DNA of 64,000 bases from Desulfovibrio desulfuricans (GTDB taxonomy: Bacteria; Desulfobacterota; Desulfovibrionia; Desulfovibrionales; Desulfovibrionaceae): assembly GCF_024460775.1 (NCBI RefSeq), contig NZ_JANFYZ010000001.1, forward strand, positions 599,521-663,520. The letters run 5' to 3'. The notes beneath the pieces were generated by a model. The model saw nothing but the letters and a program-made list of their open reading frames with translations. It did no database searches and was not told where the DNA came from. The position numbers and the translations under genes were made by a program. Below, one piece after another: positions 40,541 to 49,012 of this stretch; the stretch's first letter is position 1; each line of letters starts with the position of its first letter.

Positions 40541-42164
40541 CGTTTTTCATCCAGCCGCGCACCAGCATCACCACCTGCTCCATATGATTATCGGAAAGGG
40601 TGAAAATGTGCGACTTCAAGGCTTCAATATCTTTGAAAACCAGTTCATCGTCTTCTTCGTCTGCGGCGATCTCGTCATCTGCCTTGGAGGCCTCTTCAAG
40701 GGCCTCATACAGGGCCAGCTGTTCTTCGGCTGCGGGCAGGCCTTCAAGCCCCTCGATCATTTCACCGGCTTCAACCTTGGGCCGGATGAGGGCCAAAACC
40801 ACGGGCCGCACCACAAGCATGAGGAACAAAAAGGCCAGCAGCGCGTTGAGCAGGGGCTTGCCCAGCCGTTCGGCATAATCGGCCAGCATTTCGGCAAAGT
40901 TGGGATCCTTGGGCGGCTCGGAATCCGTAAACGGAGCGGAGCTTACTTCCAGAGCATCACCACGGGCCTTGTCCAGGCCCACGGCATTGGTAACAAGCTG
41001 ACGCACACGCTCAAGGTCATCAGCCTTGCGCGGCACAAATGTCCACGCCCCGTTGGTCTTTTCATACGTCCCATCGATAAGGACTGCAACCGTCATGCGC
41101 TTTAAATCGCCCACATTGGATACGATTTGCTGCTCTTCCTTGTTAATTTCGTAGTTGGTGGTGCGGGTTTCGCGGCTGCCGTTCTGCTGTGAAACAGATC
41201 CGGCTATGCCATCGCCACGGAAGTTGGCGTCCGGCGACCCGCCCTCAAGATTCGAGCGGCCTTGCTGGGTTTCTTCACTGCGCTGCTCGCTGCGTACTGC
41301 GGTTTTTTCGGGGTCAAACAGCTCGCGACGGATGGTGCGCTGGCTGAAATCCATATCCACGTTGACCTTGGCGATAACACGGCCAGGGCCAAACATGGGC
41401 TGCAACATTTCTTCAATGCGGCGTTCAAGGTTGCGCTGCACCTGCTGGCGGTGTTCCATCTGGGTGGAGCTTGCACCGGCAAGGCTGTCTGATTCCGGCT
41501 GATACAGCACCTTGCCGCCATTGTCTGAAATGGACACGTGCGTTTTATCCAGCCCTTCAACAGCCATAAGCATCATGTTGAGGATGGCGTTGATTTCTTT
41601 CTGGTCGGGCTTGAGGTTGGGCCGCTTGAGCTTGAGCACAACCGAGGCCGAGGGGGACTGGCGCTCCTCCACAAACAGGCTGCGGTGCGGAATGACCAGG
41701 TGCACGCGTGCGCTTTCCACATTGGGGAACTCGCTGATGGTGCGGGAAAGTTCACCCTGCAAGGCGCGGGTGTAGTTTATTTTCTGCACAAAGTCGGTTT
41801 GCCCGACCTTGACCTTGTCAAAAATTTCAAAACCAATGCCCTGCCCCACAAGACCGCCTTCGCCCGCGATCTTGATGCGTTCATCATACACAACTTCCTT
41901 GGGAACAAGAATGGTTTTCCCGTTGTCAGTCAGCTGGTACATAACCTTGTCCGCCTGGAGCGACTTGATGACAACACTGGCGTCTTCGGCGCTGAGGTTG
42001 GAATACAGCACCTTCAAGTCAGGCCGCGAGGCCCAGACAGAAAGGCCAATGGCCGCAGAGCCGATAAGCACAAATCCACCCATGACCATCACGCGCTGCA
42101 TGACGCTCATTCTGGCCCAGACTGCCTTGATGGAATTGACAAGTTGCATAAGAAAAGCCGGCAT
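40521..42164 (-). CDS. fliF: Flagellar MS-ring protein FliF
   Basis: FliF forms the membrane ring at the flagellar base. With the ATG at 42164 (AGGAG upstream) the protein is 547 aa: TM1 (about 25-45), ring-building motifs (NLSAEDASVVIKSLQADKV, NYTRALQGELSRTISEF, RVHLVIPHRSLF), a low-complexity loop, TM2 (LNALLAFLFLMLVVRPVVLAL), and an acidic tail ending in the FliG-binding helices. The longer frame to 42341 is rejected. Its stop overlaps the next gene by 20 bases. Confidence 0.96.
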   Translation of the reverse strand: MPAFLMQLVNSIKAVWARMSVMQRVMVMGGFVLIGSAAIGLSVWASRPDLKVLYSNLSAEDASVVIKSLQADKVMYQLTDNGKTILVPKEVVYDERIKIAGEGGLVGQGIGFEIFDKVKVGQTDFVQKINYTRALQGELSRTISEFPNVESARVHLVIPHRSLFVEERQSPSASVVLKLKRPNLKPDQKEINAILNMMLMAVEGLDKTHVSISDNGGKVLYQPESDSLAGASSTQMEHRQQVQRNLERRIEEMLQPMFGPGRVIAKVNVDMDFSQRTIRRELFDPEKTAVRSEQRSEETQQGRSNLEGGSPDANFRGDGIAGSVSQQNGSRETRTTNYEINKEEQQIVSNVGDLKRMTVAVLIDGTYEKTNGAWTFVPRKADDLERVRQLVTNAVGLDKARGDALEVSSAPFTDSEPPKDPNFAEMLADYAERLGKPLLNALLAFLFLMLVVRPVVLALIRPKVEAGEMIEGLEGLPAAEEQLALYEALEEASKADDEIAADEEDDELVFKDIEALKSHIFTLSDNHMEQVVMLVRGWMKNDETATA

Positions 42165-42319
42165 ATGGTAGCTCCTGCGAAGACGTGGCGTAATTCCGGC
42201 ACTTTGGCCGGGCATATGCCCTGCCAAAGCAATTGCCATGCCACATTGCAACACGCCGCAATTATATAACTTTTTAAAACACCTCTCTGATTCATTCAAA
42301 TTTGTGACACTGCGCCAGA

Positions 42320-42363
42320 AACGCCGAATCCCCCAAGGCACAGCCCGTGGGGGATTCGGCGTT
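42320..42363 (-). other. 15-bp perfect hairpin in the fliE-fliF intergenic region
   Basis: Arms 42320-42334 and 42349-42363 (AACGCCGAATCCCCC with its exact complement) enclose a 14-base loop. No T-run follows on the minus strand, so it is probably a message-processing or stability element, or a weak attenuator, between fliE and fliF. The remainder of the 318-bp gap (42165-42482) shows no gene. Confidence 0.7.
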
Positions 42364-42482
42364 CAGGAGTATCACGCGCGGAAAGGAAAATCTGGAATTT
42401 GTAAAATTTACCTGCCCGGGCGTTTCGCAACGTAAATAAACGCTCTGCGCCCTGGCGGCGAACATCTGCTCACGCAGTTGAC

Positions 42483-42929
42483 CTAGAACTGCATGCGGGA
42501 AATTTCCTTGTAGGCTTCAAGCACCTTGCCGCGCACGGCAGAGGTCAGCTTCATGGCCATGCTGGATTTCTGCATGGTGATCATGAGTTCGTGCACATTC
42601 TGGGTGCGGCCTGCGGCAAAATCTTCGATGGCTGCATTTTTGGCGCTGTCCAGTTCGTTAACCTTATTGAGCGAATTTTTGATGGTGCCGGAAAAACTGT
42701 TCTGCGGGGTCACCGGCGTGTGCGCCTGCGTGGGATATTTGATAAAATCCGCCTGGGCGCCAAAATTTTCGCCCCGGTCAACGCTGTCGCGCAAAAGGCT
42801 CTGGTCAAGAGTTTTGGCAAACTGGGTCTGGCCGCCGATGGAGCCGCCCTGTTGCAGGCTGCTCTGCACCTTGCTGAAATTCTGCACTGCCTCGCTGTAC
42901 GCCCGCATGCCAACTGCCTGAATGCTCAT
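42483..42929 (-). CDS. fliE: Flagellar hook-basal body protein FliE
   Basis: FliE links the MS ring to the proximal rod. The 148-aa protein has the family C-terminus (NAAIEDFAAGRTQNVHELMI then MQKSSMAMKLTSAVRGKVLE) and is longer than the usual about 105 aa because of an N-terminal region. GGAGG lies five bases before the ATG. It lies after flgC, with a 203-bp gap that may hold a promoter (42997-43024), and before fliF. Confidence 0.93.
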   Translation of the reverse strand: MSIQAVGMRAYSEAVQNFSKVQSSLQQGGSIGGQTQFAKTLDQSLLRDSVDRGENFGAQADFIKYPTQAHTPVTPQNSFSGTIKNSLNKVNELDSAKNAAIEDFAAGRTQNVHELMITMQKSSMAMKLTSAVRGKVLEAYKEISRMQF

Positions 42930-42996
42930 AACAACCTCCGCGCTTCAAAAGAACTTTTTTATGCTGTCATCGTGGTCATGGCTTAGGGGATGCTTC

Positions 42997-43024
42997 TAAA
43001 TAAAAGATTTTGCGCCGAGGACAA
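42997..43024 (-). promoter_or_regulatory. Possible internal promoter upstream of fliE
   Basis: On the minus strand TTGTCC (43019-43024) and TATTTA (42997-43002) are separated by 16 bases in the 203-bp flgC-fliE gap. Weak match, not confirmed. Confidence 0.3.
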
Positions 43025-43132
43025 GGAAAACAGTGTTTTTTACGACAGGAGTGGACTCTTTCTGTCCATGACTGGAGTAAAAAATGCTGTATGACGCAGT
43101 GATCGGCCAAAAGAATTATTTAGTGACAGACC

Positions 43133-43570
43133 CTAGCGGCCAATATCCAAAGCCTTGATGTACATGCCCTTGACGGCATCCACCGTGGTGACGTTGGCCT
43201 CATAGTTGCGCTGGGCAGTCATGAGGTTGGCCATTTCTTCAACCACGTTGATATCAGGGTACATGACGTAGCCTTCCGCATTGGCGTCAGGGTTGCCTGG
43301 CTCGTACACCCGCTTGAAGGGCCGGTTGTCCATGGTCACGGCAGAAACACGCACGCCCTGTACCGCCCTGTCCAGGGCCGAACGCATGTGGATGGAAAAA
43401 GGATCATCCACATCTGCCGTTTGCTGCACCACGCTGCGCCGACGGTACGGCCCGCCCTGGGGCGTGCGCGTTGTCTTGGCGTTGGCAAGGTTCATCGAAA
43501 TGGTGTTGATGCGGGTGCGGTCGGCTGAAAGGCCGGACGCGCTGATATCAAATGCCGTCATGAAGTCCAT
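43133..43570 (-). CDS. flgC: Flagellar basal-body rod protein FlgC
   Basis: Proximal rod subunit. The 145-aa protein has the N-terminal FDISASGLSADRTRINTISMNLANAKT and the C-terminal EMANLMTAQRNYEANVTTVDAVKG motifs of rod/hook proteins. GGAGG lies five bases before the ATG. It follows flgB after 72 bases. Confidence 0.96.
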   Translation of the reverse strand: MDFMTAFDISASGLSADRTRINTISMNLANAKTTRTPQGGPYRRRSVVQQTADVDDPFSIHMRSALDRAVQGVRVSAVTMDNRPFKRVYEPGNPDANAEGYVMYPDINVVEEMANLMTAQRNYEANVTTVDAVKGMYIKALDIGR

Positions 43571-43642
43571 GGCTTCCTCCTACACTGTCCGCTGCCGGGG
43601 TTCTTATGCCGCGTATGGAAGCGGCGCGGCGGCGGGCAAAAA

Positions 43643-44056
43643 TCAGGACTGCTTGCCATCCTGGATGATGTTGTTCAGCCCTTCAAAAGACTTGCTCATC
43701 ACCTGGGTAAGCGCTGTATACTGCAACTGGTTTTTGGCATGTTTGGCCATTTCTTTATCAATATTGACGCGGTCTTCGCCGTGAACAACACGCGGTTTGA
43801 CCGCCATATCCCATTCCGGCCCAAAAGAATCAGGCCTGAAAGCCGTGGGCATGTGGGAAGATTCCGTACGGGTCATCTCCCCTCTTGCATCAAGCCCCAA
43901 GGCCGATTGCAGTTCTTTTTCAAAAGACAGTTCGCGCGGCTTGTAGTTGGGCGTCTCCACGTTGGCGATATTGCCCGCGATGACGTTCTGCCGCTGCAAC
44001 TGCATATCCATGACCTTGCCCACAAGGCCCATCTGCATATTGAACATTGATTTCAT
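43643..44056 (-). CDS. flgB: Flagellar basal-body rod protein FlgB
   Basis: Proximal rod subunit and first gene of the flagellar run. The 137-aa protein has the Asn-Ile-Ala-Asn rod signature (NVIAGNIANVETPNYKPRE) and a C-terminal helix (LQYTALTQVMSKSFEGLNNII). GGGGG lies about eight bases before the ATG at 44056. A sigma-70-like promoter lies about 100 bases upstream. Confidence 0.95.
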   Translation of the reverse strand: MKSMFNMQMGLVGKVMDMQLQRQNVIAGNIANVETPNYKPRELSFEKELQSALGLDARGEMTRTESSHMPTAFRPDSFGPEWDMAVKPRVVHGEDRVNIDKEMAKHAKNQLQYTALTQVMSKSFEGLNNIIQDGKQS

Positions 44057-44157
44057 ATTACGTACCCCCGTGCGTCACGGAAATCTGCTTGCCAAGCCTT
44101 TAGCAACAAGCGTTCCACTTCGCAAAAAACATGTTATTCAAGTGTGTTAAAAAATAG

Positions 44158-44186
44158 AGAATAGGCAGAAGTCGGCATTTTGACAA
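44158..44186 (-). promoter_or_regulatory. Candidate promoter of the flgB operon
   Basis: On the minus strand TTGTCA (44181-44186) and TATTCT (44158-44163) are separated by 17 bases, giving a leader of about 95 bases before flgB. I see no sigma-54 GG-N10-GC or sigma-28 element at the right distance, although flagellar operons of this type are often controlled by sigma-54. Confidence 0.5.
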
Positions 44187-44221
44187 AAGCAAGGACGCAT
44201 CGGCAGGCAGAGTGCAAGCGC

Positions 44222-44256
44222 AAAAAAAGAAAAACCCGCCCGAAAATCCGGGCGGG
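44222..44256 (-). terminator. Rho-independent terminator after the exonuclease gene
   Basis: CCCGCCCG (44235-44242) and CGGGCGGG (44249-44256) pair, and on the minus strand the hairpin is followed by TTTTTCTTTTTTTG. It lies just downstream of the stop at 44288 and before the flgB promoter. Confidence 0.9.
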
Positions 44257-44287
44257 GTCAATCTGGCGGGAATGGACGAAAGGCGGC

Positions 44288-44818
44288 TTACAGTTTCATC
44301 TGGGCATCGGTGACGCCCAGAGCGCGCAACTGCAAATAGATGCGGGCGCAGGCCTCGGCATCTGATCCGGCATGGTGGTGGTTCAGCGCAATCCCAAAGT
44401 AGGCGCTCACGCTGCTGAGCTTTTTGGAGGCAAGCGGCAAACTGCGGCGGGAGCCTTTAAGGGTGCACAAAAAAGGCGCACGGGGTTCCTGCGCTCCCAC
44501 GGCGTGGCAGCTTGCGGCAAGCACACGCCTGTCAAAGGAGGCATTGTGCGCAAGCAGGCTGCCCGCCCCCTCAAGAAAGGCATCTATCTGCGGCCACAGT
44601 TCGGCAAAAGTGGGCGCATCCTTCAGCATGGGCCAGGTCAAACCGTGGATCTCGGTAAACATTACCCGCGAAGACGGCGGCCTGATGAGGCTGTAAAAAA
44701 CATCTGTCACGCTGCCCTGCTCAATACGAGCAAGGCCCACGGCGCAAGCGCTGTGGGCCGAGTAGCCGGAAGTTTCAAAATCAATAGCTACACTACGGCT
44801 CAAATCTGTAGAAACCAC
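44288..44818 (-). CDS. DnaQ-like 3'-5' exonuclease
   Basis: 176-aa DEDDh exonuclease of the DnaQ/epsilon type. Motifs: AIDFETSGY (first Asp/Glu), LLAHNASFDRRVL (Asp), and HHHAGSDAEACARI (final Asp with the preceding His). It lacks a polymerase and other domains, so it is a stand-alone nuclease rather than a polymerase proofreading chain, although the latter cannot be excluded. It starts with GTG two bases after the stop of the previous gene and ends in a strong terminator. Confidence 0.9.
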   Translation of the reverse strand: MVSTDLSRSVAIDFETSGYSAHSACAVGLARIEQGSVTDVFYSLIRPPSSRVMFTEIHGLTWPMLKDAPTFAELWPQIDAFLEGAGSLLAHNASFDRRVLAASCHAVGAQEPRAPFLCTLKGSRRSLPLASKKLSSVSAYFGIALNHHHAGSDAEACARIYLQLRALGVTDAQMKL

Positions 44819-44820
44819 AC

Positions 44821-45243
44821 TTACTCTTTTGCGGCTTTATGGGCGGCTTCGGCCAAACGCGCCTTGATATAGTCGCGCATGACGGCATCGTCGTCCTCTA
44901 GGTTAAAGCAACGGGCGTCTTCGCCCATGAGGCCACCGGGCACAAAGTCGCCCTTTTCGCCGGGGTCAGAAACCATTTCGTCATAAAAACAAATGGAAAG
45001 CCAGCGGCTTGCCGGTACATCATCCACCACATCCAGCAGCACAAAGAGTACACGTTCGGTCTGTACGCTGTGGCGCGCCCGCAGGGAATAACTTACGCCG
45101 GGCCGGGCCTTGAAAGTAAAGGAAATATTGCTGTGCGCGGCCAGAAAATCCATGTATTCCGTAAATGATTTCTTGATGTTAAGCGGGTCATCCTGCCAGG
45201 AATCAAGAAATTTACGCAGTTCTTCGGAACCTGTAACTTCCAT
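44821..45243 (-). CDS. Conserved hypothetical protein, 140 aa
   Basis: I do not recognise the family. A mixed alpha/beta protein with the strand-rich segment ISFTFKARPGVSYSLRARHS, then RVLFVLLDVVDDVPASRWLS and ICFYDEMVSDPGEKGDFVPG, and a C-terminal helix (MRDYIKARLAEAAHKAAKE). No signal peptide. AAGGAG lies upstream of the ATG. It is 31 bases after the nuclease-like gene and two bases before the exonuclease gene, so the three form an operon. Confidence 0.7.
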   Translation of the reverse strand: MEVTGSEELRKFLDSWQDDPLNIKKSFTEYMDFLAAHSNISFTFKARPGVSYSLRARHSVQTERVLFVLLDVVDDVPASRWLSICFYDEMVSDPGEKGDFVPGGLMGEDARCFNLEDDDAVMRDYIKARLAEAAHKAAKE

Positions 45244-45274
45244 ACGCGCTCCTTTTATGGGTTACGGCGGCGTG

Positions 45275-45763
45275 TCAGCGGGTCCATTGCCAGGGGGGGG
45301 TGCCAATGTTCAGCCCCCAAATGCCACGCCTGTCCAATACCGCCTGATGTTCCTGAATAAGCCAGCGTCGGCAAAAAATAGCCCTGCACTTCTGCCTGTC
45401 CACCCAGGCCAGACCTTCCATCACCAGCTTGTAGTTGACGGAATCGCCGCCCACCTGCACAAGCGCGGTAATGGGGCCAGCTTCGAGCTGCCCCACGTCT
45501 TCAACGTCCACTTTGGCCCCTTTGGGCATCATGCGCTGCAAATAGGCCAGCGCCTGAGGCCCGTAAGGCTGCCTGAGACTGGGAGCTTCAATGCCGTAAA
45601 AAACCAGCACCTTCTCTGGTTCTTCACTGTCTTTCTTGGTGCTGACTGAAACAGTATTGCCGTCTTCCACCCTTACCACATACGCATTCCACGTTGTAGC
45701 CGCAGCAGCGGGAGACACAGCCAGAACCATAAGGATTATACTTGCAAAAAGCCGGTTGAGCAT
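45275..45763 (-). CDS. Secreted SNase-like protein, catalytic residues lost
   Basis: 162-aa protein with a signal peptide (MLNRLFASIILMVLAVSPAAAA) and a staphylococcal nuclease-like OB fold (VVRVEDGNTVSV, FYGIEAPSLRQPYGPQA, VNYKLVMEGLAWV). The residues expected at the active site are replaced: the Arg before GID is gone (KVLVFYGIEAP), the Glu after P is Ser (APS), and the second catalytic Arg region (normally YGR) reads GPITAL. It is probably not a nuclease, but a ligand- or surface-binding OB protein. GAGGGG lies before the ATG at 45763; a longer frame to 45856 is rejected. Confidence 0.82.
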   Translation of the reverse strand: MLNRLFASIILMVLAVSPAAAATTWNAYVVRVEDGNTVSVSTKKDSEEPEKVLVFYGIEAPSLRQPYGPQALAYLQRMMPKGAKVDVEDVGQLEAGPITALVQVGGDSVNYKLVMEGLAWVDRQKCRAIFCRRWLIQEHQAVLDRRGIWGLNIGTPPWQWTR

Positions 45764-45809
45764 TGCTGAACCCCTCGGTAAAGGCCTGCAAATGTGCGCC
45801 AGCAGATAA

Positions 45810-45852
45810 TGCCTGTGCCGCCAGACCTTTGTCAAGGCAGGCGGCACAGGCA
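45810..45852. terminator. Hairpin between feoB and the SNase-like gene
   Basis: A 12-bp stem (45810-45821 with 45841-45852, TGCCTGTGCCGC and its complement) with an inner CCTT/AAGG. No long T-run follows on the minus strand, so termination is likely only partial. Confidence 0.5.
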
Positions 45853-45885
45853 TCAAGGAGGGGAATCAGAAATCAGACAGTGGCG

Positions 45886-48117
45886 CTATCCCCAGACAGT
45901 GCGTCCCATCTGGTAGGCGGCTGTGGCTACTGCAAAAGCCAGAGCAGTGTTGAACACGATGCTGAACGCCACCCAGCCCCAGCTGCCAGCCTCTTGGCGG
46001 ATGACCACCAGGGCCACAAAGCAGGGGGAATACAGCAGTACGAAGAGCATCAGCGAAAGCGCCGTGGCCTTTGACCATGCTTCATCACCCTTGAGGCGTT
46101 CCGCCAGGGGTGCGGCGTCTTCGGGATCCTGGTCGCCCATGGCGTAGGCAGTGCCCATGGTGGCCACAACAGCTTCCTTGGCGGCCACACCGGCCAGCAG
46201 GGCTATGTCGGTGCGCCAGTCAAAACCCATGGGGCGCGTGGCGGGTTCCACGGCCTTGCCAAGACGGCCAGCCACGGAGAAGGCCAAGGCTTCTTCCTTA
46301 AGTTCGTTGCGCACGTTGCCAAGTTCTTCTTCAATGGGGGCGCGGGCCTCGTCACCTTCAGGGATGGCCGCTATCTTTTCTTCAAGCTGGGCGATCTGGG
46401 CGTCAAAGGGGGCGGACTTGTCTTCCGGCAGACCGGGGAAAGTCATGGCGGCCCATATCAGGATGGAAATGGCCACCAGCACGGTACCGGCCTTCTTGAG
46501 GTACATCCAGGCACGTTCCCAGCAGTGCAGCAAAAGGCTCATGAGGGTAGGCATGCGGTACGGGGGCAGCTCCATAACAAAGGGAGTGGCCTCGCCCTTG
46601 ACGATGGAAGAGCGCAGCAGGCGCGCCACCAGCAGAGCCATGACCCAACCGGTTATCATGATAAGAAACATGACTGTGGGGGCATTGTCAGGAAAGAATG
46701 CCCCGGCCAGCAGCAGGAACACGGGCAGCTTTGCGCCGCAGGTCATGTAGGGCAGCGTAAGCAGGGTTGCCAGTTTTTCCTTGGGGCTGCGCAGGGTACG
46801 GGTTGCCATGACGCCGGGGATGGCGCAACCGCCCGCAATACCGCCCGCGATAATATAGGGCATGACCGATGCGCCGTGCAGACCGAAAAAGCGGAAGATG
46901 CGATCCATCATGTAGGCCACGCGGGCCATGTAGCCGCTGTCTTCCATAAAGGAAATGAGCGCAAACATGATGAGGATGAGCGGCACAAAGCTGACCACGC
47001 CGCCAACACCCGCAATGATGCCATCCACAATAAGCGACTGGGCAAAACCCTCGGGCAACAGCATTGTGCAGGTGTCGCCCAGCCATTTAAAGCCGTCTTC
47101 AACCCAGCCTTTGGGATAATCGCCTACAGTAAACGTTACCTGAAACATGAGGTAGAGCACGCCGATCATGATCAGCGGCCCAAGAAAGGCGTTGGTGAGC
47201 ACCTTGTCCAGCTTGTCGGAAAGGGCCAGACGGTCCTTGCCGGCATCCTGGGTCACGATGCCGTCGCGCAGCAGGCTGCGGATAAAGCCGTAACGGTAAT
47301 CGGTGATGATGGATTCAAGATTGGCGTTAAGTGTGCTGCGCACATGTGCGGCAGCCTTTTTGCGCATACCCTCAAGCTCTTCGGCCAGCGCGGCATTTGC
47401 GGCGCGAACCTCGCTCATGATTTCGCTGTCGCCTTCAAGTATTTTGAGGGCAATCCAGTGGGGCATGTATTTTTTTGTCAACAACCCACTGTCTTCTATG
47501 CGCTTTTCCATATCCAGCAGCACAGGGTCAATATCGCTGCCGTAAGAAATACGCAGGGCATTGGCTTTGCCTTCCTGCGCCAACCTGATGGCGACAGCCA
47601 TGGCTTCATCAAGCCCCTCGCCAGAGCGTGCCACCATGGGCAGCACGGGGATGCCCAGCAGTTCGCCAAGGTGCTCCATATCTATATGGATGCCTGCGGC
47701 GCGGGCTTCGTCCATCATATTGCAGCCAAGCACTACAGGGATGCCCATTTCGAGCATCTGCACGGTAAGCAGCATGTTGCGTTCAAGGGCCGAGGAGTCC
47801 ACAACGTCAATAACGGCCTGCACATTGCCAGCCGCCAATTCCCGGCGCGCCACCAGTTCTTCCATGGAATAGGCGGTCAGCGAGTACGTTCCGGGCAGGT
47901 CAACCACGGTAACCTGCTTGCCGCCCACGGTGATGTGTCCTTCTTTTCTGTCAACTGTGACACCGGGATAGTTGCCCACATGCTGGCGCGCGCCAGTGTA
48001 GCCGTTGAAAACTGTTGTTTTACCGCAGTTGGGATTGCCAGCAAGAGCTATCCGCAGCTTTCCATCAGCGTTGAAATTGGCATCATCGGGATTATTAAAC
48101 TGCCGAACCGCGCTCAT
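45886..48117 (-). CDS. feoB: Ferrous iron transporter FeoB
   Basis: FeoB moves Fe2+ across the inner membrane using a cytoplasmic G domain. The 743-aa protein has the G1 box GNPNCGKTT (about 28-36), G3 DLPGT, an insertion domain (guanine dissociation inhibitor-like), then Gate and other TM helices (FEDGFK..., SCAIPGVMATRTLRSPKEKL, YMTCGAKLPVF). GGGGGAGG lies upstream of the ATG at 48117. No feoA is seen beside it. The upstream region carries a Fur-type box. Confidence 0.97.
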   Translation of the reverse strand: MSAVRQFNNPDDANFNADGKLRIALAGNPNCGKTTVFNGYTGARQHVGNYPGVTVDRKEGHITVGGKQVTVVDLPGTYSLTAYSMEELVARRELAAGNVQAVIDVVDSSALERNMLLTVQMLEMGIPVVLGCNMMDEARAAGIHIDMEHLGELLGIPVLPMVARSGEGLDEAMAVAIRLAQEGKANALRISYGSDIDPVLLDMEKRIEDSGLLTKKYMPHWIALKILEGDSEIMSEVRAANAALAEELEGMRKKAAAHVRSTLNANLESIITDYRYGFIRSLLRDGIVTQDAGKDRLALSDKLDKVLTNAFLGPLIMIGVLYLMFQVTFTVGDYPKGWVEDGFKWLGDTCTMLLPEGFAQSLIVDGIIAGVGGVVSFVPLILIMFALISFMEDSGYMARVAYMMDRIFRFFGLHGASVMPYIIAGGIAGGCAIPGVMATRTLRSPKEKLATLLTLPYMTCGAKLPVFLLLAGAFFPDNAPTVMFLIMITGWVMALLVARLLRSSIVKGEATPFVMELPPYRMPTLMSLLLHCWERAWMYLKKAGTVLVAISILIWAAMTFPGLPEDKSAPFDAQIAQLEEKIAAIPEGDEARAPIEEELGNVRNELKEEALAFSVAGRLGKAVEPATRPMGFDWRTDIALLAGVAAKEAVVATMGTAYAMGDQDPEDAAPLAERLKGDEAWSKATALSLMLFVLLYSPCFVALVVIRQEAGSWGWVAFSIVFNTALAFAVATAAYQMGRTVWG

Positions 48118-48300
48118 GCACGAACCTCCCCCATGCTATAAACAGACCGACGCCGCACTTGCGACATCCCAGCCATTACCGCGAACAAAAATTTGTTCAT
48201 ACCAGCCTTCCTGCCAGCAGCCCTGCCGTCAAACGACTTGTCTTACCTGACCCTTTTTCGATCCTGCCGAAGGGTCGTCTGCAAGACGCTGCTCAAAAAA

Positions 48301-48317
48301 TTGAAATTCAATTCCAA
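48301..48317 (-). promoter_or_regulatory. Fur-type box upstream of feoB
   Basis: TTGAAA-N5-TTCCAA (48301-48317), with an inner perfect palindrome AATTGAAATTCAATT (48299-48313). The adjacent bases AGTCCT (48318-48323, AGGACT on the minus strand) align with the -35 TTGACT of the two other boxed promoters. The start codon is about 185 bases downstream. The 481-bp region 48118-48598 otherwise holds only this box and the terminator of the DUF2325 gene. Confidence 0.6.
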
Positions 48318-48509
48318 AGTCCTGATTGATTTAGCTACCTGCCCACCAAATGTCAAGCGATGGATATTAATTTTCCGCAACTTTACTCCAACCCGATTGG
48401 CCAGAGGCAAAACGCCCGCGAACTTTCCAAACTCTCCCGGCCAAGCTCTCCTGGCCAGATTTCCTCGCACAGACTTTCCCTCGCAGAGACTGTCGCTCAC
48501 AGTGCCTGC

Positions 48510-48547
48510 AAAAAAGGGAGGCCGCCGACCTTGATCAGCGGCCTCCC
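48510..48547 (-). terminator. Rho-independent terminator of the DUF2325 gene
   Basis: GGGAGGCCGC (48516-48525) with GCGGCCTCCC (48538-48547), followed on the minus strand by TTTTTT. Confidence 0.9.
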
Positions 48548-48598
48548 ATCCCGTCACCGGGTTGGCAGTTCTGCATTAGAGAACGCTCCTTCAGCAGC

Positions 48599-48874
48599 CT
48601 ATGCGCCCTTGAGGCATTCACGCAGGGAAGACACGCCGCACGAATGAACCATTTGCAGAGGAATGTTGCGCGAGCGCGCAACCTGCACGGCCTTGCGTTT
48701 GGCTTCGTGCGAAATTTTGTTGGTGAACACGATCATGGCGTCAGGGTTGCCGATTTTGTCCACAAAATTGCGCTCATTGCGGGTGATGAACTTCAGGGAA
48801 TGTCCGTCCTGCTCCGCCGCTGCCATGTAATCTTTTTTCAGTCGGTCCATACCGCCTATCAGGGTTACGCACAT
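48599..48874 (-). CDS. DUF2325 domain protein
   Basis: 91-aa protein of the DUF2325 family, function unknown. Family signatures: CVTLIGGMDRLKKDY at the N-terminus, MIVFTNKISHEAKRKAV in the middle and IPLQMVHSCGVSSLRECL near the C-terminus. The conserved Cys, His-Ser-Cys and Asn/Lys residues resemble a small Rossmann-like ligand-binding protein. GGAGG lies five bases before the ATG at 48874. It lies upstream of feoB on the same strand with its own Fur-boxed promoter and its own terminator, suggesting an iron-linked role. This is inference. Confidence 0.85.
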   Translation of the reverse strand: MCVTLIGGMDRLKKDYMAAAEQDGHSLKFITRNERNFVDKIGNPDAMIVFTNKISHEAKRKAVQVARSRNIPLQMVHSCGVSSLRECLKGA

Positions 48875-48938
48875 ATGATCCTCCGTCTTTTGCCGCACTG
48901 CTCAATTTTGCGCGGATGGGGTTGCTCTGTGCCCTTCT

Positions 48939-48966
48939 TTTAATTGAAAACGAATTTCAAAGTCAA
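48939..48966 (-). promoter_or_regulatory. Promoter with Fur-type box upstream of the DUF2325 gene
   Basis: On the minus strand -35 TTGACT (48961-48966) and -10 ATTAAA (48939-48944) are separated by 16 bases, whose plus-strand sequence is TGAAAACGAATTTCAA. It is nearly the same as the operator at 19169-19196. Confidence 0.6.
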
Positions 48967-48984
48967 GCAGTCTGAACCATTTTT

Positions 48985-49001
48985 TTGAAAATAAATTTCA
49001 A
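48985..49001 (-). promoter_or_regulatory. Second Fur-type box
   Basis: TTGAAAATAAATTTCAA, one base away from the Desulfovibrio Fur consensus TGAAAAT-N-ATTTTCA. It lies about 25 bases upstream of the first box, so two dimers may bind in tandem. Confidence 0.6.
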
Positions 49002-49012
49002 TCCAGATAACA

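Noticed and set aside
44057..44160. Possible sigma-54 or sigma-28 promoter before flgB (TTGGCAAGCAG...)
   Set aside because: The GG-N10-GC spacing and the TAAA-N15-GCCGATAA pattern are not met; the sigma-70-like pair is the better match.
46525..48141. 538-codon plus-strand reading frame across feoB
   Set aside because: Antisense shadow of feoB; feoB has clear G-domain and Gate motifs.
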